Source: Pseudonocardia sp. CNS-004 (lineage in GTDB: Bacteria; Actinomycetota; Actinomycetes; Mycobacteriales; Pseudonocardiaceae). Taken from it: DNA of 64,000 bases. The translations under genes and the position numbers were made by a program. The notes beneath the pieces were generated by a model. It did not search any database, was not told the origin of the DNA, and worked only from the letters and a program-made list of their open reading frames with translations. The stretch is from NCBI GenBank assembly GCA_001942185.1, contig MKJV01000069.1, positions 62,001 to 126,000 of the forward strand, written 5' to 3'. Positions 1-8,809 of the stretch are shown in pieces (the stretch's first letter is position 1; each line of letters starts with the position of its first letter).

Positions 1-456
1 CAGGGCCAGCACGGTGACGACGGCCGGATCGAACCAGGCGGCGTCCGACGTCGCGTACCGGTTGGGGCGGGGACGTCCCCACTCGGCCCAGCCGTGGAAG
101 CACACCACGAACTCCTGGAATCCCTCGCCGTCCCCGACCGTCTCGACGGCGCGTGCCGGGTCGGTGAACAACCCGACCAGCCCGGTGATCCGCACCCGCA
201 ACCCGGCCTCCCCCGCGGTCATGCGCACCGCGGCCTCGATCGCGCTCTCCCCGACGTCGACCCGGCCACCGGGCAGCTCCCAGGCGGCACAGCCACAGCG
301 TTTGACCAAGAGCAGCCGCCCCTGCTCCTCGCGGACCGCGACGAACACCGACGGCGTCACGACGGCGGACACCGGGGTCTCCGGCTCGGGAACGTCCACG
401 CTCCGCAGCGCCCTGGGGCGGGGTCGCACACCCCCGGTCTCCCCTCGCGTCGTCAT
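1..456 (-). CDS. Nudix hydrolase-like protein (3' end outside window)
   Basis: Reading from ATG at 456 the frame is open for 152 codons to the window edge, so the C-terminus is missing. The protein has a Nudix fold signature: a beta strand with VAVREEQGRLLLVKR, then WELPGGRVDVGES and a helix ending in AGEAGL (about residues 59-86). Nudix enzymes hydrolyse nucleoside diphosphates linked to another group, using a metal held by the REUXEE helix. Here that helix reads RMTAGE, so two of the three usual glutamates are replaced (Met79 and Gly82) and only Glu83 remains. Substrate cannot be assigned, and activity may be altered or lost. It is transcribed away from the small membrane-protein gene at 648. 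Confidence 0.72.
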   Translation of the reverse strand, partial: MTTRGETGGVRPRPRALRSVDVPEPETPVSAVVTPSVFVAVREEQGRLLLVKRCGCAAWELPGGRVDVGESAIEAAVRMTAGEAGLRVRITGLVGLFTDPARAVETVGDGEGFQEFVVCFHGWAEWGRPRPNRYATSDAAWFDPAVVTVLAL

Positions 457-647
457 GTCGCCCACTCCGCCTCCCCCGGACCGCCATGCCGGTCGACGGC
501 GACGGCGCGTCGAGCAGCACCCCCCGGGCTGCACCCGACGCACTCTGCGTGCAGCGGCCCGCCCTGCCATCACCCCGCACGGGTGAGGTCATCCCACGAG
601 CTCGGCGCCACCGTCGATCGGGTCACCGTCGGCCGGAGGAGGAATCC

Positions 648-1105
648 ATGACCGAGTCGCCCGACGCGAGCAGCAGCCCGGGCATCACCGGTTGGGCGGG
701 CTGGGTCGCCTTCGCGGGAACCATGCTGATCGCGCTCGGCAGCTTCCAGGCGATCGAAGGGCTCGTCGCCCTGTTCCACAACAGCCTCTACCTGGTCGGA
801 CCCGAAGGATTCGTGGTGAACCTCGACTACGACGCGTGGGCTGGACGCACCTCGTCGTCGGCGTCGTCGCGATCGCCGTCGGGTTCGGACTCTTCACCGG
901 CAACCTGATCGCCCGCGTGGCCGGCACTGCGATCGCGATGATCAGCGCGACCCTCAACCTCGTCTTCCTCTCCGCCTACCCGGTGTGGTCGACGGTCACC
1001 ATCGCCCTGGACGTGATCGTGATCTACGCCATCGTGGTGCACGGTCGCGAGCTCGAGAGGCACGACGTCGCTACTCCGGGACCGGGCGCGCCGACACCAC
1101 GGTGA
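648..1105 (+). CDS. Small four-helix membrane protein, DUF7144-like (frameshifted)
   Basis: ATG at 648 follows a strong GGAGGAGGA ribosome site. After correcting one missing G in the GGG run near 838-840, the product is about 152 residues with four hydrophobic segments. They include the pattern W-x-x-FAG near the start, LDYDAWGW before the second helix, and AYPVWSTVTIALDVIVIYAIVVH near the end. This is the layout of the actinobacterial DUF7144 membrane proteins, whose role is unknown. A related, intact copy lies at 1483-1953. The 3' end overlaps the convergent small gene at 1071-1271 by about 35 bases. The break is at the junction of the first and second half, and reading resumes perfectly, so I regard it as a sequence error. 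Confidence 0.75.
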
Positions 1106-1271
1106 TCCCGAGCGTCTGGAGCTGGACGATGATGCCGTGCAGGTGCGACTCGTCGACCACGTCACCGTCGATCACCGTCTCCGGTGCGATCTCGGTCACC
1201 CGCATGTCGCCGATGGCGGTCCTGGCCTCCTGCGTCAGCCGACCCTCCACCCGGAACTCGTAGCGCGTCAT
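1071..1271 (-). CDS. Small conserved hypothetical protein, 66 aa
   Basis: The 66-residue product starts MTRYEFRVEGRLT and has alternating charged and hydrophobic segments, ending in LHGIIVQLQTLGITVVSARPVPE. The pattern (RYEFRV-G, then ETV--G-V-D---LHG, then LG--VV--R--PE) suggests a small alpha/beta fold of the kind common in actinobacteria, but I cannot name a family. ATG at 1271 is preferred because homologous-looking sequence begins there. A weak GAGG lies about 10 bases upstream, and an in-frame ATG 15 bases earlier is the alternative. It lies between two DUF7144-like genes on the opposite strand. Confidence 0.6.
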   Translation of the reverse strand: MTRYEFRVEGRLTQEARTAIGDMRVTEIAPETVIDGDVVDESHLHGIIVQLQTLGITVVSARPVPE

Positions 1272-1482
1272 CGTCGTCGGCCTCATCTCGTGTCGAGGCG
1301 GTGGTCGAGCCTTCGGCACGGTGACGGTCCCGGGACGGCAGCGGCATCACCCGTGGGGGACGAACCCCCTGACCGCCCGTCGCCCGCCGTACCGGTCACC
1401 TCGGCGAGGTGATGCGCCGGCACGGGCCGGGCCGCACCGTGGGTGCGGCGACCGAGGGCACACCGGCAGGAGGAGGCTGGGA

Positions 1483-1953
1483 ATGGCCACCGAGCCGCGG
1501 GCCGGCGCAAGCGGCCCGGTCGACCCCGTGCGGCGCACCGATGGGGCCACCGCTCCGCCGTGGACCACCGGGCTCGCCCGGTTCGGCGGCCTGATGATGG
1601 TGCTGCTCTGCGTGCTGTACATCGTCGCCGGGACCGCGGAGCTGTTCCGGGACGAGGTGGATGTCGAAGGGCCGCGCCACGTCCTCGTGCTCGACGCCGT
1701 CACCTGGGGCTGGCTCCACCTCGTGCTCGGCATGCTCCTGGGGCTCGCGGGCGGTGCCGTCATCACCGGCCAACTCTGGGGGCGGCTGATCGGGATCGTC
1801 CTGGCCGTCGCCGGTATCTGCGCGAGCTTCCTCTCCGCACCGCAGCACCTGGCGCTGTCGCTCATCGCCATCGCCCTGGGTGTCGCCGTGATCTGGGCGC
1901 TCTGCGTCTTCGACGAGGAGGCATCGGCCGCCTCGCCCACGATGTTGGACTGA
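1483..1953 (+). CDS. DUF7144-like integral membrane protein
   Basis: This is an intact 156-residue protein from ATG 1483, with GGAGGAGG about 8 bases upstream. A polar N-terminus of about 35 residues is followed by four predicted membrane helices: LMMVLLCVLYIVAG, WGWLHLVLGMLLGLAGG, IGIVLAVAGICASFLSAP and LSLIAIALGVAVIWALCVF. The WGWLHLVLG motif and the helix spacing match the DUF7144 family and the neighbouring protein at 648-1105. Function is unknown; such proteins are common in actinobacteria. About 140 bases separate it from the monooxygenase remnant and the inverted repeat downstream. Confidence 0.8.
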   Translation: MATEPRAGASGPVDPVRRTDGATAPPWTTGLARFGGLMMVLLCVLYIVAGTAELFRDEVDVEGPRHVLVLDAVTWGWLHLVLGMLLGLAGGAVITGQLWGRLIGIVLAVAGICASFLSAPQHLALSLIAIALGVAVIWALCVFDEEASAASPTMLD

Positions 1954-2047
1954 ACACCAGGGCCCCGAACCACACCCGGCGATCGCCGTCCTCCGCATCT
2001 CGATCACCCCACGTTGCCGGCGTGCCAGGCACGGGCGTACCGTCATC

Positions 2048-2070
2048 TAAAGCAACAGATCGTTGTTTTA
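2048..2070. promoter_or_regulatory. Imperfect 23-bp inverted repeat, candidate TetR-type operator
   Basis: Two 10-base arms, TAAAGCAACA and CGTTGTTTTA, flank a 3-base centre; 8 of 10 positions are complementary. The site is AT-rich in a GC-rich background. It lies about 20 bases before the GTG at 2090 and upstream of the MFS/monooxygenase genes. A TetR-family gene is found at 5385-5932, so it is a candidate binding site for that protein. This assignment is inferred from position only. Confidence 0.45.
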
Positions 2071-2089
2071 ACGTGGGGCGGGGCCCATC

Positions 2090-2211
2090 GTGAAGATCCT
2101 CATGTCCGGAGCCGGCCTCGCCGCGCCGGCGTGTCGTACGCACTCGATCCCGGTCCCCGTGGCCACGACACGCGCCTGCGAGCCGTACGCCCTGGAGAGC
2201 ACTCATCGTGA
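2090..2211 (+). pseudogene. Remnant of an FAD-dependent monooxygenase (N-terminal fragment)
   Basis: From GTG 2090 the sequence encodes MKILMSGAGLA, the start of a Rossmann dinucleotide-binding fold (GxGxxG). After a frame change it continues in another frame as AGVSYALDPGPRGHDTRL, which is the following helix and second strand of the same fold. The rest of the roughly 370-residue enzyme is absent. The fragment ends in a TGA (2209-2211) that overlaps the GTG start of the MFS gene by 4 bases, as a real upstream operon gene would. Its start closely resembles the full monooxygenase at 4238 (MNILISGAG), so it is probably a deleted paralogue. Confidence 0.5.
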
Positions 2212-4164
2212 ATGACGCAACAGTCGAGCTCGATCCGATCGTCGAGGAACGCCGGTGGAGTTGGCGGCTCATCGGCTGGGTGGCCGTTCTCGTCCTCGCC
2301 AACCGGATGGCCGACACGGCCATGACCACTCCCGAGATGGTCACGTTCGAGATGCTCGAGTACTTCGGCACCAACCAGGTCGCGTGGCTGAACACGAGCG
2401 CGATGCTGGCCGGCGCCATCGCGTCACCGTTGCTCGCGAAGAGCGCCGACATCTTCGGCAAGCGCCGGGTGCTCCTGGTCACGATCTTCATCGCGGGCGC
2501 GGGCTCGCTGATCTGCCTCGTCGCGCCCCACCTCTGGATCTTCCTGTTCGGACGGCTCCTGCAGGCGCCGCCATGGCCGTCGTGTTCCTCACGGTGGCGC
2601 TCACCCGTGAGGTCAGCGCCCCGCAGGTGGCGATGACCGCGATCGGGCTCGTGACGTCCAGCTCCGCGATCTTCGGGATCGTCGAGCCGTTCCTGATGGA
2701 GCCGCTCATCGAGCAGTTCGGCTTCCGCAGCGTGTTCGCCGTGGCGGTCGCCCTGTCCGCCGCCGCCGCGCTGTGCGTGCGCACGTTCATCCCGGAGTCA
2801 CCGGTGCGCGGCAGCGGCCGGATCGACGTGAGCGGGGCGCTACTGCTCGGCGGCGGCCTCGCCGGTGTACTCGGCTACGCCAGCCTCGGGCCGGACCTCG
2901 GCTGGCTCGACGGAGGCATGCTCGTCCTGCTCGCGGCCGGCATCGCGGCCCTGGCCGGCTGGTGGTTCCACGCCATGCGGATCGAGGAGCCCATCGTCGA
3001 CATCCGGGCGCTGAGCAGGCCACTCCTGCTGACGCTGCTGGCCGTGGTGCTGGCCGCGGGGTCCTTCCGGGCCATGATCACGCTGGCGAGCCTCGTCGCG
3101 AAGGTGCCTGCAGAACTCGGGCTCGGGTACGGGCTGGGCGGCCTCGGACCCTCCGCCCTCGTGTTCGCGGCACCTGCGCCCGGCATCGCACTCGGCGGCA
3201 TCTTCGCCGGATGGCTCGCGACGCGGATCGGCCCGGCACGGACCCTCCTCGGCGGCATCGCGATCGGGACGGTGGCCACCTTCGTGATGCTGCCGGGCGT
3301 GGCGTCGTTCCCACTGGCGCTCGTCGGTGTCGCCCTGCTCGGCGCCGCCGCCGGTGCGATCAACGCCTCGGGTTTCAACCTGGCCACCGACCAGGCGCCG
3401 CCCGAGCGGCACGGCGTGGTCTCCGGTCTGGTCTCGGTCATGCTCGCCGTCGGCGGCGCCGTCGTCTCCGTCGCCGGCACCGCGGTGCTGGGCGCCACCG
3501 CCACCGAGGTGGACGGCGCCCCGCAGAACTCGGCGACCGGCATGTACCTCTACGTCCTGCTCTGCGGGATCCTGTTCGCGCTCGCCACCGTGACCGCGGC
3601 GGTGGTGGCGGGGAGGCGGTTCCCCTCGCGGCGGACGCCGAGGAGCGCGGGGGCACCGGCGCGGGTGCAGGTGACCGCCGCCCACCGGGCGGCGCCGCCC
3701 GCCCGCCACCGGGCACCCGGCCCGCCACTCGGCGTCGCCGGCCTGCGGAGGCAGGCGCAGCTCTTCGCGGTCGGGTTCGGCGGAGTGGTGCTGATCGGGA
3801 TGGCGATGATCTTCGGGACCCAGATCCTCACCGCCGACGACGGCACGGCCCTGCTGGGCAGCCGGCAGGTCGTCGTCGAGCCCGACGAGGAACGGGTGGA
3901 GGTGGGCGCGCTCTTCGGCAGCATCGACGTCGTGGTGCCCGACGGCGTGCGCGTCCGGGTCGCAGCCGGGTGGTGTTCGGCGGCACCGAGTGCGAGCGGG
4001 CCTGCACCGAGCCGGGGCGCGAGATCGTGGTGGACGCCGTCGGCGCCTTCGCGATGGTCGACGTGATGCGCCCCGGCGAGGTCCTGGCCGACGAGCGCGA
4101 GAAGGCGCGGGAGGACGCCGCGGACGCCGAGGAGGAGGAGCGGGAACGGGCGGAGGACGAATGA
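2208..4164 (+). CDS. MFS transporter with C-terminal LiaF-like domain (frameshifted)
   Basis: GTG 2208 is preceded by GGAGAG. Restoring one G near 2572 and one near 3962 gives a protein of about 652 residues. The first 470 or so are a multi-helix MFS permease with the loop KSADIFGKRRVLL between helices 2 and 3, and an overall plan like drug exporters. Unusually, it runs on through a Pro/Arg-rich linker into one more hydrophobic segment (bases about 3757-3825). A beta-rich domain follows (VGALFGSIDVVVPDGVRV, then VVFGGTECE), resembling the C-terminal domain of cell-envelope stress proteins such as LiaF, and then a Glu/Asp/Arg tail. A stop plus a second start lost to an indel could also explain this, so the fusion is tentative. 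The monooxygenase gene follows 73 bases later. Confidence 0.68.
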
Positions 4165-4237
4165 GCGCCTCGATCAGCTGCCAACCGTCGTCCTCGGCCA
4201 CGCACCCCACCCTCCGCCTGACAGGAGCAGAGAAGCG

Positions 4238-5345
4238 ATGAACATCCTCATCTCGGCGCCGGCGTCGCCGGGCTCGCGCTCGCGCTCAACCTGGGCACGC
4301 GGGGCCATCGCGTCGTCGTGGTCGAGCGCGCTTCCCACCTCCGGGTCAACGGGTCACCGATCGATGTTCGCGGCGAGGCGATCCAGGTGGCCGAGGCGAT
4401 GGGGCTCCTGACCCCCATCCGCAGGCACCGCGTGCGCATGACCGAGCAGGTCGTGTGGGTGGACAGCGACGACGTCGCGGTCGCACTCACGCCTGCGGAC
4501 CAGATCAGCGACTCGGACGACGACATCGAGATCGCCCGGGAGGACCTCACCCGCATCCTCGCCGGGGCGCTCTCGCCCGATACGACGATCCGGTTCCGCG
4601 ACTCCGTCGATGCGATCACCGACGGCGGTGACGGCGTCGAGGTGCACTTCACCTCCGCGCCCGCGAGCATTTCGATCTCGTGCTCGGCGCCGACGGCCTG
4701 CACTCGGCCGTGCGCCGGGTGACCTTCGGGCCCGAGCAGGACTACCTCCACCACCTCGGGCTCTACGTCGCCCTCGCCGATCTTCCCGGTGAGAACGACT
4801 CCGTCCGGCGCAGCCCGATGTACAACTTCCCCGACCATCTCGCGGGGATTGCGCGGTACAACGACAAGGCGCTCGGCGTCTTCCTGTTCCGATCCGGCCT
4901 CATCGACTACGACCACCACGACGTCGACGCCCAGAAGATGATCGTCGCCGACGCGTTCGGCGACACGACCTCGTGGAAGGTCCCGCAGCTGCTCGACGCG
5001 GTCCACGACGACGGCGAGTTCTACTTCGATTCCGTGAGCCAGATCCACATGCCCACGTGGCACGAGGGACGGGTCGCCCTCGTCGGCGACGCGGCCCACT
5101 GCGCCAGCCTGCTCTCCGGGCGAGGGACCTCACTCGCGCTCACCGGCGCGTACATCCTGGCCGAGGAACTCGCCCACGAGAGCGACGACCTCGCCACCGC
5201 CTTCGAGCGCTACGAGGCCCGCCAGCGCCCTTACGTCGAGTTCGCGCAGAACAGCGTCGGCGACGGGGCCGCCATCATGGTTCCCACCAGCTGGGAGGCG
5301 ATCGCCGAACGGAACGAGCGCTTCCCCCTCACCCTCGACCACTGA
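4238..5345 (+). CDS. FAD-dependent monooxygenase, PHBH-like (frameshifted)
   Basis: ATG 4238 follows AGGAG. Two single-base losses, near 4256 (in the GxGxxG motif) and near 4660, interrupt the frame; with both restored the protein has about 369 residues, normal for class A flavoprotein hydroxylases. Visible landmarks are the N-terminal Rossmann motif GAGVAGLALALNL, the DG motif LVLGADGLHSAVRR, and the second FAD motif GRVALVGDAAHC. These enzymes use NAD(P)H and O2 to hydroxylate aromatic or polyketide-like substrates; the substrate here is unknown. Pairing with an exporter-like MFS and a TetR gene suggests modification and removal of a toxic compound, perhaps an antibiotic (inference). Confidence 0.8.
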
Positions 5346-5384
5346 CCCGCCGCGCCGCCCCCGGTACATCGATGGCCGAGCCGG

Positions 5385-5932
5385 TCACTCCGAGCGGGCA
5401 CGCACCAGCGGCAGGTAGACGGTGTGGAGGATCTCCTCGATCGCGGCGTCCTCGATCGGCGTTCCGCGGGTGATGAACTCGTTGCGCAGCAGGTCGTGCG
5501 CCACGGTCATGACCCGGGTGCCGCGCAGTTCGGGACGCACCTCACCACGCTCGATCGCCCGGCGGTAGACCTCGTCGATCAGGTGTGGCCCGGCCTCCAG
5601 CAGCTGCGCGCGTGCCTCGGCGGCGAAGGACCCGGTGTCCGGCGCGGACAGCGCCGAGCGGACCAGCTGGCCGTGCGCGTGCACCACGAGCTCCGCCCTG
5701 CTGTTCCACCGGCGGTACAGCGCGGCCTTGCTGGTGCGTGCCCGGCCGGCGATCCAGTCCATGGTGAGGCGGGCGGCGCGGCGGATACCCGGCCGAAGAG
5801 GTAGGACACCGCGACCGTCGTGTCGTCGGCGCTCGCGCACGCGTGACGCCCAGGACATCGGCCCGCGGAGCGGGACCGCAGATGCCGCTCGACGCCACCT
5901 GCGGGCGTCCGGCTCACCGGCGTGCCGGACAT
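5385..5932 (-). CDS. TetR-family transcriptional regulator (frameshifted)
   Basis: The well-defined part is LTMDWIAGRARTSKAALYRRW, the DNA-recognition helices of the TetR fold (bases about 5770-5700). A helical ligand domain follows, ending at the TGA at 5385. Upstream the frame changes near 5780. The preceding frame gives SADDTTVAVSYLFGR, which fits helix 1, so one base is probably missing. ATG 5932 is a plausible start, but the N-terminus is the least certain part. With the repair it would be about 182 residues. It is convergent with the monooxygenase and divergent from the oxalyl-CoA decarboxylase gene. Confidence 0.62.
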
Positions 5933-5962
5933 CTCTCCCCCCGAGACTCACCACGGCGGCTG

Positions 5963-5975
5963 TGTACTGCATACA
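5963..5975. promoter_or_regulatory. TGTA-N5-TACA inverted repeat in the oxc upstream region
   Basis: TGTACTGCATACA is a short inverted repeat of the TGTA-N5-TACA type. It overlaps a TACAAT hexamer (5972-5977) that could serve as a -10 element for the decarboxylase gene starting at 6041. Repressors of the GntR or TetR classes often use such sites. The cognate regulator is not known; the divergent TetR gene is a candidate. Confidence 0.35.
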
Positions 5976-6040
5976 ATCGACGCCGGTTGAGGTCGCAGTG
6001 CACCAGAGAGCCAACGGCAGATCCAGGGAGGACCCGGGAC

Positions 6041-7770
6041 ATGACGGACACAGTCGCGGACGCCGCGGAGGCGGGGGGCGGCGACACGCCTGCCCTGACG
6101 GACGGGATTCACCTGGTCGTCGACGCGCTGAAGTTGAACAACGTCGAGACGATCTACGGTGTCGTCGGTATCCCCATCACGGATCTGGCGCGCCTGGCAC
6201 AGGCGTCCGGGATCCGCTACATCGGGTTCCGGCACGAGAGCGATGCAGCACACGCGGCCGCGGCCGCCGGGTTCCTGACGCAGCGGGCGGGGATCTGCCT
6301 GACGGTCTCCGCGCCCGGCTTCCTCAACGGCCTGGTCGGGCTGGCGAACGCCACCACCAACTGCTTCCCGATGGTGCAGATCTCCGGCTCCAGCGAGCGG
6401 CACATCGTGGACCTGCAGCGCGGTGACTACGAGGAGATGGACCAGCTGGCGGTCGCCAGGCAGCTCTGCAAGGCGGCGTACCGGGTATCCCGGGCGGAGG
6501 ACATCGGGCGGGGCATCGCCCGGGCGATCCGCACGGCGGTGAGCGGCCGGCCGGGTGGCGTGTACCTGGACATCCCGGCGGCGGTGCTGGGCGAGGTCAT
6601 CGACAAGGACAAAGGCGACAAGTCCCTGTGGGAGGTCGTCGACCCGGCACCGAAGCAGATTCCCGACGCGGCGGCCGTCGACCGGGCCATCGATCTGCTG
6701 GCAGGCGCGCAGCGCCCGCTGATCGTGCTCGGTAAGGGCGCGGCGTACGCGCGGGCCGACGACGCGATCCGGGATTTCGTGGAGTCGAGCGGGATCCCGT
6801 ACGTCCCCATGTCGATGGCGAAGGGGCTGCTGCCCGACGACCACCCGCAGTCGGCGGCCACCGCGCGGTCGCTGGCATTGAAGCAGGCCGACGTCGTGCT
6901 GCTGGTCGGGGCGCGGCTGAACTGGCTCCTGGGGCACGGCGACGCGCCGCAGTGGAACCCGGACGCGAAGTTCATCCAGGTCGACATCGCCGCGAACGAG
7001 ATGGACTCCAACCAGCCGATTGCCGCGCCGCTGGTCGGCGACATCGGCTCGGTGATGGGCGCGCTGGCGGAACGGGCGAAGCCCGGACAGATCGCGGCTC
7101 CGTCCGCGTGGCGGGAGGCGCTGGGCGAGAAGTCCGCGGCGAACGTGGCGAAGATGGCCACGCGGCTGGAGGCGGCGAAGACCGCGCAGCCGATGAAGTT
7201 CCTGGGTGCGCTCCAGGCCATCCGCGACGTGGTCACCGAGCACCCGGACGTCTACGTCGTCAACGAGGGTGCCAACGCCCTCGACCTCGCGCGCAACACC
7301 ATCCCGATGTCCGTGCCGCGGCACCGGCTCGACTCCGGTACCTGGGGCGTGATGGGCATCGGCATGGGCTACGCCATCGCAGCGGCGGTGGAGACCGGGC
7401 AGCCGGTGATCGCGATCGAGGGCGACTCGGCGTTCGGCTTCTCCGGCATGGAGGCCGAGGTCATCGCCCGCTACGACCTGCCGGTGATCACGCTGGTGCT
7501 CAACAACAGCGGCGTGTACCGCGGTGACGAGGCCTCCCCCAACGGCGACCCGGCACCGACGTACCTGCGTGCGCGGCACGACGTCCTCATGCAGGCGTTC
7601 GGCGGCACGGGATACCAGGCCACGACTCCCGACCAGGTCGCGAGCTGCTGCGGAAGGCGCTCGCGGAGGGCAAGCCCGCGCTGATCGACTGCATCATCGA
7701 CCCGGCCGACGGCACCGAGTCCGGCAACATCGGCCATCTCAACCCGAAGGGCCTCAGCCCGAAGAAGTGA
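6041..7770 (+). CDS. oxc: Oxalyl-CoA decarboxylase (frameshifted near 3' end)
   Basis: This is a thiamine-diphosphate enzyme that converts oxalyl-CoA to formyl-CoA and CO2. ATG 6041 follows AGGGAGG. The protein has the three domains of the family. The N-terminal PYR domain contains YGVVGIPITDLARLAQ and the catalytic-type Glu in FRHESDAAHAAAAAGFLT. A central domain follows, and then the C-terminal PP domain with the cofactor motif EGDSAFGFSGMEAEVIARYDLP and LNNSGVYRG. One base is missing near 7640; after it the normal C-terminus (ALIDCIIDPADGTESGNIGHL) resumes, giving about 576 residues, the usual length. The partner formyl-CoA:oxalate CoA-transferase is not adjacent; the CaiB/BaiF proteins at 11163 and 34661 are more distant family members. 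Confidence 0.9.
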
Positions 7771-7792
7771 GCCCTTTCCCACTGGATGGGTG

Positions 7793-7845
7793 AAGCTCCT
7801 GGTAGGCGGGCGATCGACTCGATCAGCTCGCCTGACCAGGAGCTT
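7793..7845. terminator. Long hairpin between convergent genes, likely bidirectional terminator
   Basis: AAGCTCCTGGT (7793-7803) is perfectly complementary to ACCAGGAGCTT (7835-7845). The inner segments are also largely complementary, giving a stem of over 20 pairs with a short loop. It lies just after the oxc stop (7770) and overlaps the last codons and stop of the convergent nitronate monooxygenase gene (7823). It lacks a clear T-tract in either direction. Confidence 0.6.
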
Positions 7846-8809
7846 CTGGGGTGCCGATCGCCACCTGGGTCAGTCTCGCCACCGCGGCCTCGTACTCCGC
7901 ACGGATGCGAGCCACCAGCTCGGCCGCGGGGCGCAGGTCGTGGAGAAGGCCGGCTGACTGGCCTGCTTCGACCTTGCCCCCACGGACGTCGCCGTGCAGG
8001 GCGGCGTCCCTCAGGGTGGCGCCGTGGAAGACCTCCCGCCGGTCCTCGACGTCGACACCGGCCTCTTCCAGCGTGGTCATCCGCTCCGTGAACTCGTTGG
8101 TGATCGCCCGGATCATGCCCAGCCCACGTCCGACCGTCCGGGTGCCATCGATCCCGGCCGCGAGCACCGCGGCCTGGTACTCGGGGTGCACGGAGGCCTC
8201 GCTGCTGAGCAGGAACCGGGTCCCGAACTGGGCGCCGTCCGCACCGAGGGCCAGCACCGCGGCCAGCCCGGCGCCGTCGGCGATCCCGCCGGAGGCGACC
8301 ACGGGGACCTCGGGCACCTCCGTCGCGACCGCGCGGACCAGCACCATCGTCGTCACCAGCCCGGGCGGCGGGTGCCCGCCGGCCTCCGCCCCGACGACGA
8401 CGAGCCCGTCGACGCCGGCATCGGCGGCCTTGCGGGCGTGCTCGGCGCCCGCCACCACGTGCAGGCAGCGCGTGCCCAGTGCCCGGAACCGGTCGAGGTA
8501 GCGCTTCGGACCCCCCTGGGAGGCGACGAGCACCGGCGGTGGCCGGCGTTCGAGCAGGTCCATCACGTCCCCGACGTCCTGCCGGTGGAGCGGCAGGTTC
8601 ACCGCCCACGTCCGGTCGGTGCCCGTGGCCATCTCGTCGAGCGTGCGTTCGAGGGCCGGCAGCCGCATCGGGCCGGCGGCGACCACGCCGAGCCCGCCGG
8701 CGTTGCTCACCGCCAGGGGCAGCGCGGACGAGGACGACACCCACGACATCCCGGCCTGCACCACCGGTACGTCGAGCCCGAGCAGCTCGGTGAGCCGGGT
8801 CCGGATCAC
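7823..8809 (-). CDS. Nitronate monooxygenase / 2-nitropropane dioxygenase family
   Basis: This is an intact 328-residue FMN-binding TIM-barrel protein. Early residues VVQAGMSWVSSSSALPLAVSN form the FMN site. VVGAEAGGHPPPG holds the family's catalytic-region histidine, and PVVASGGIADGAGLAAVLALGADG is the phosphate-binding end of the barrel. These enzymes oxidise alkyl nitronates, and relatives act as enoyl-type or quinone reductases, so the true substrate is open. The GTG start at 8809 overlaps the stop of the acyl-CoA synthetase gene by 4 bases, making it the last gene of the operon that begins at 14043. Confidence 0.86.
   Translation of the reverse strand: MIRTRLTELLGLDVPVVQAGMSWVSSSSALPLAVSNAGGLGVVAAGPMRLPALERTLDEMATGTDRTWAVNLPLHRQDVGDVMDLLERRPPPVLVASQGGPKRYLDRFRALGTRCLHVVAGAEHARKAADAGVDGLVVVGAEAGGHPPPGLVTTMVLVRAVATEVPEVPVVASGGIADGAGLAAVLALGADGAQFGTRFLLSSEASVHPEYQAAVLAAGIDGTRTVGRGLGMIRAITNEFTERMTTLEEAGVDVEDRREVFHGATLRDAALHGDVRGGKVEAGQSAGLLHDLRPAAELVARIRAEYEAAVARLTQVAIGTPEAPGQAS

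Noticed and set aside
5948..7579. Long minus-strand open frame (543 codons) opposite the oxalyl-CoA decarboxylase gene
   Set aside because: It is the antisense of a well-conserved gene, has an Arg/His/Gly-rich composition with no recognisable motif, and is expected in very GC-rich DNA.
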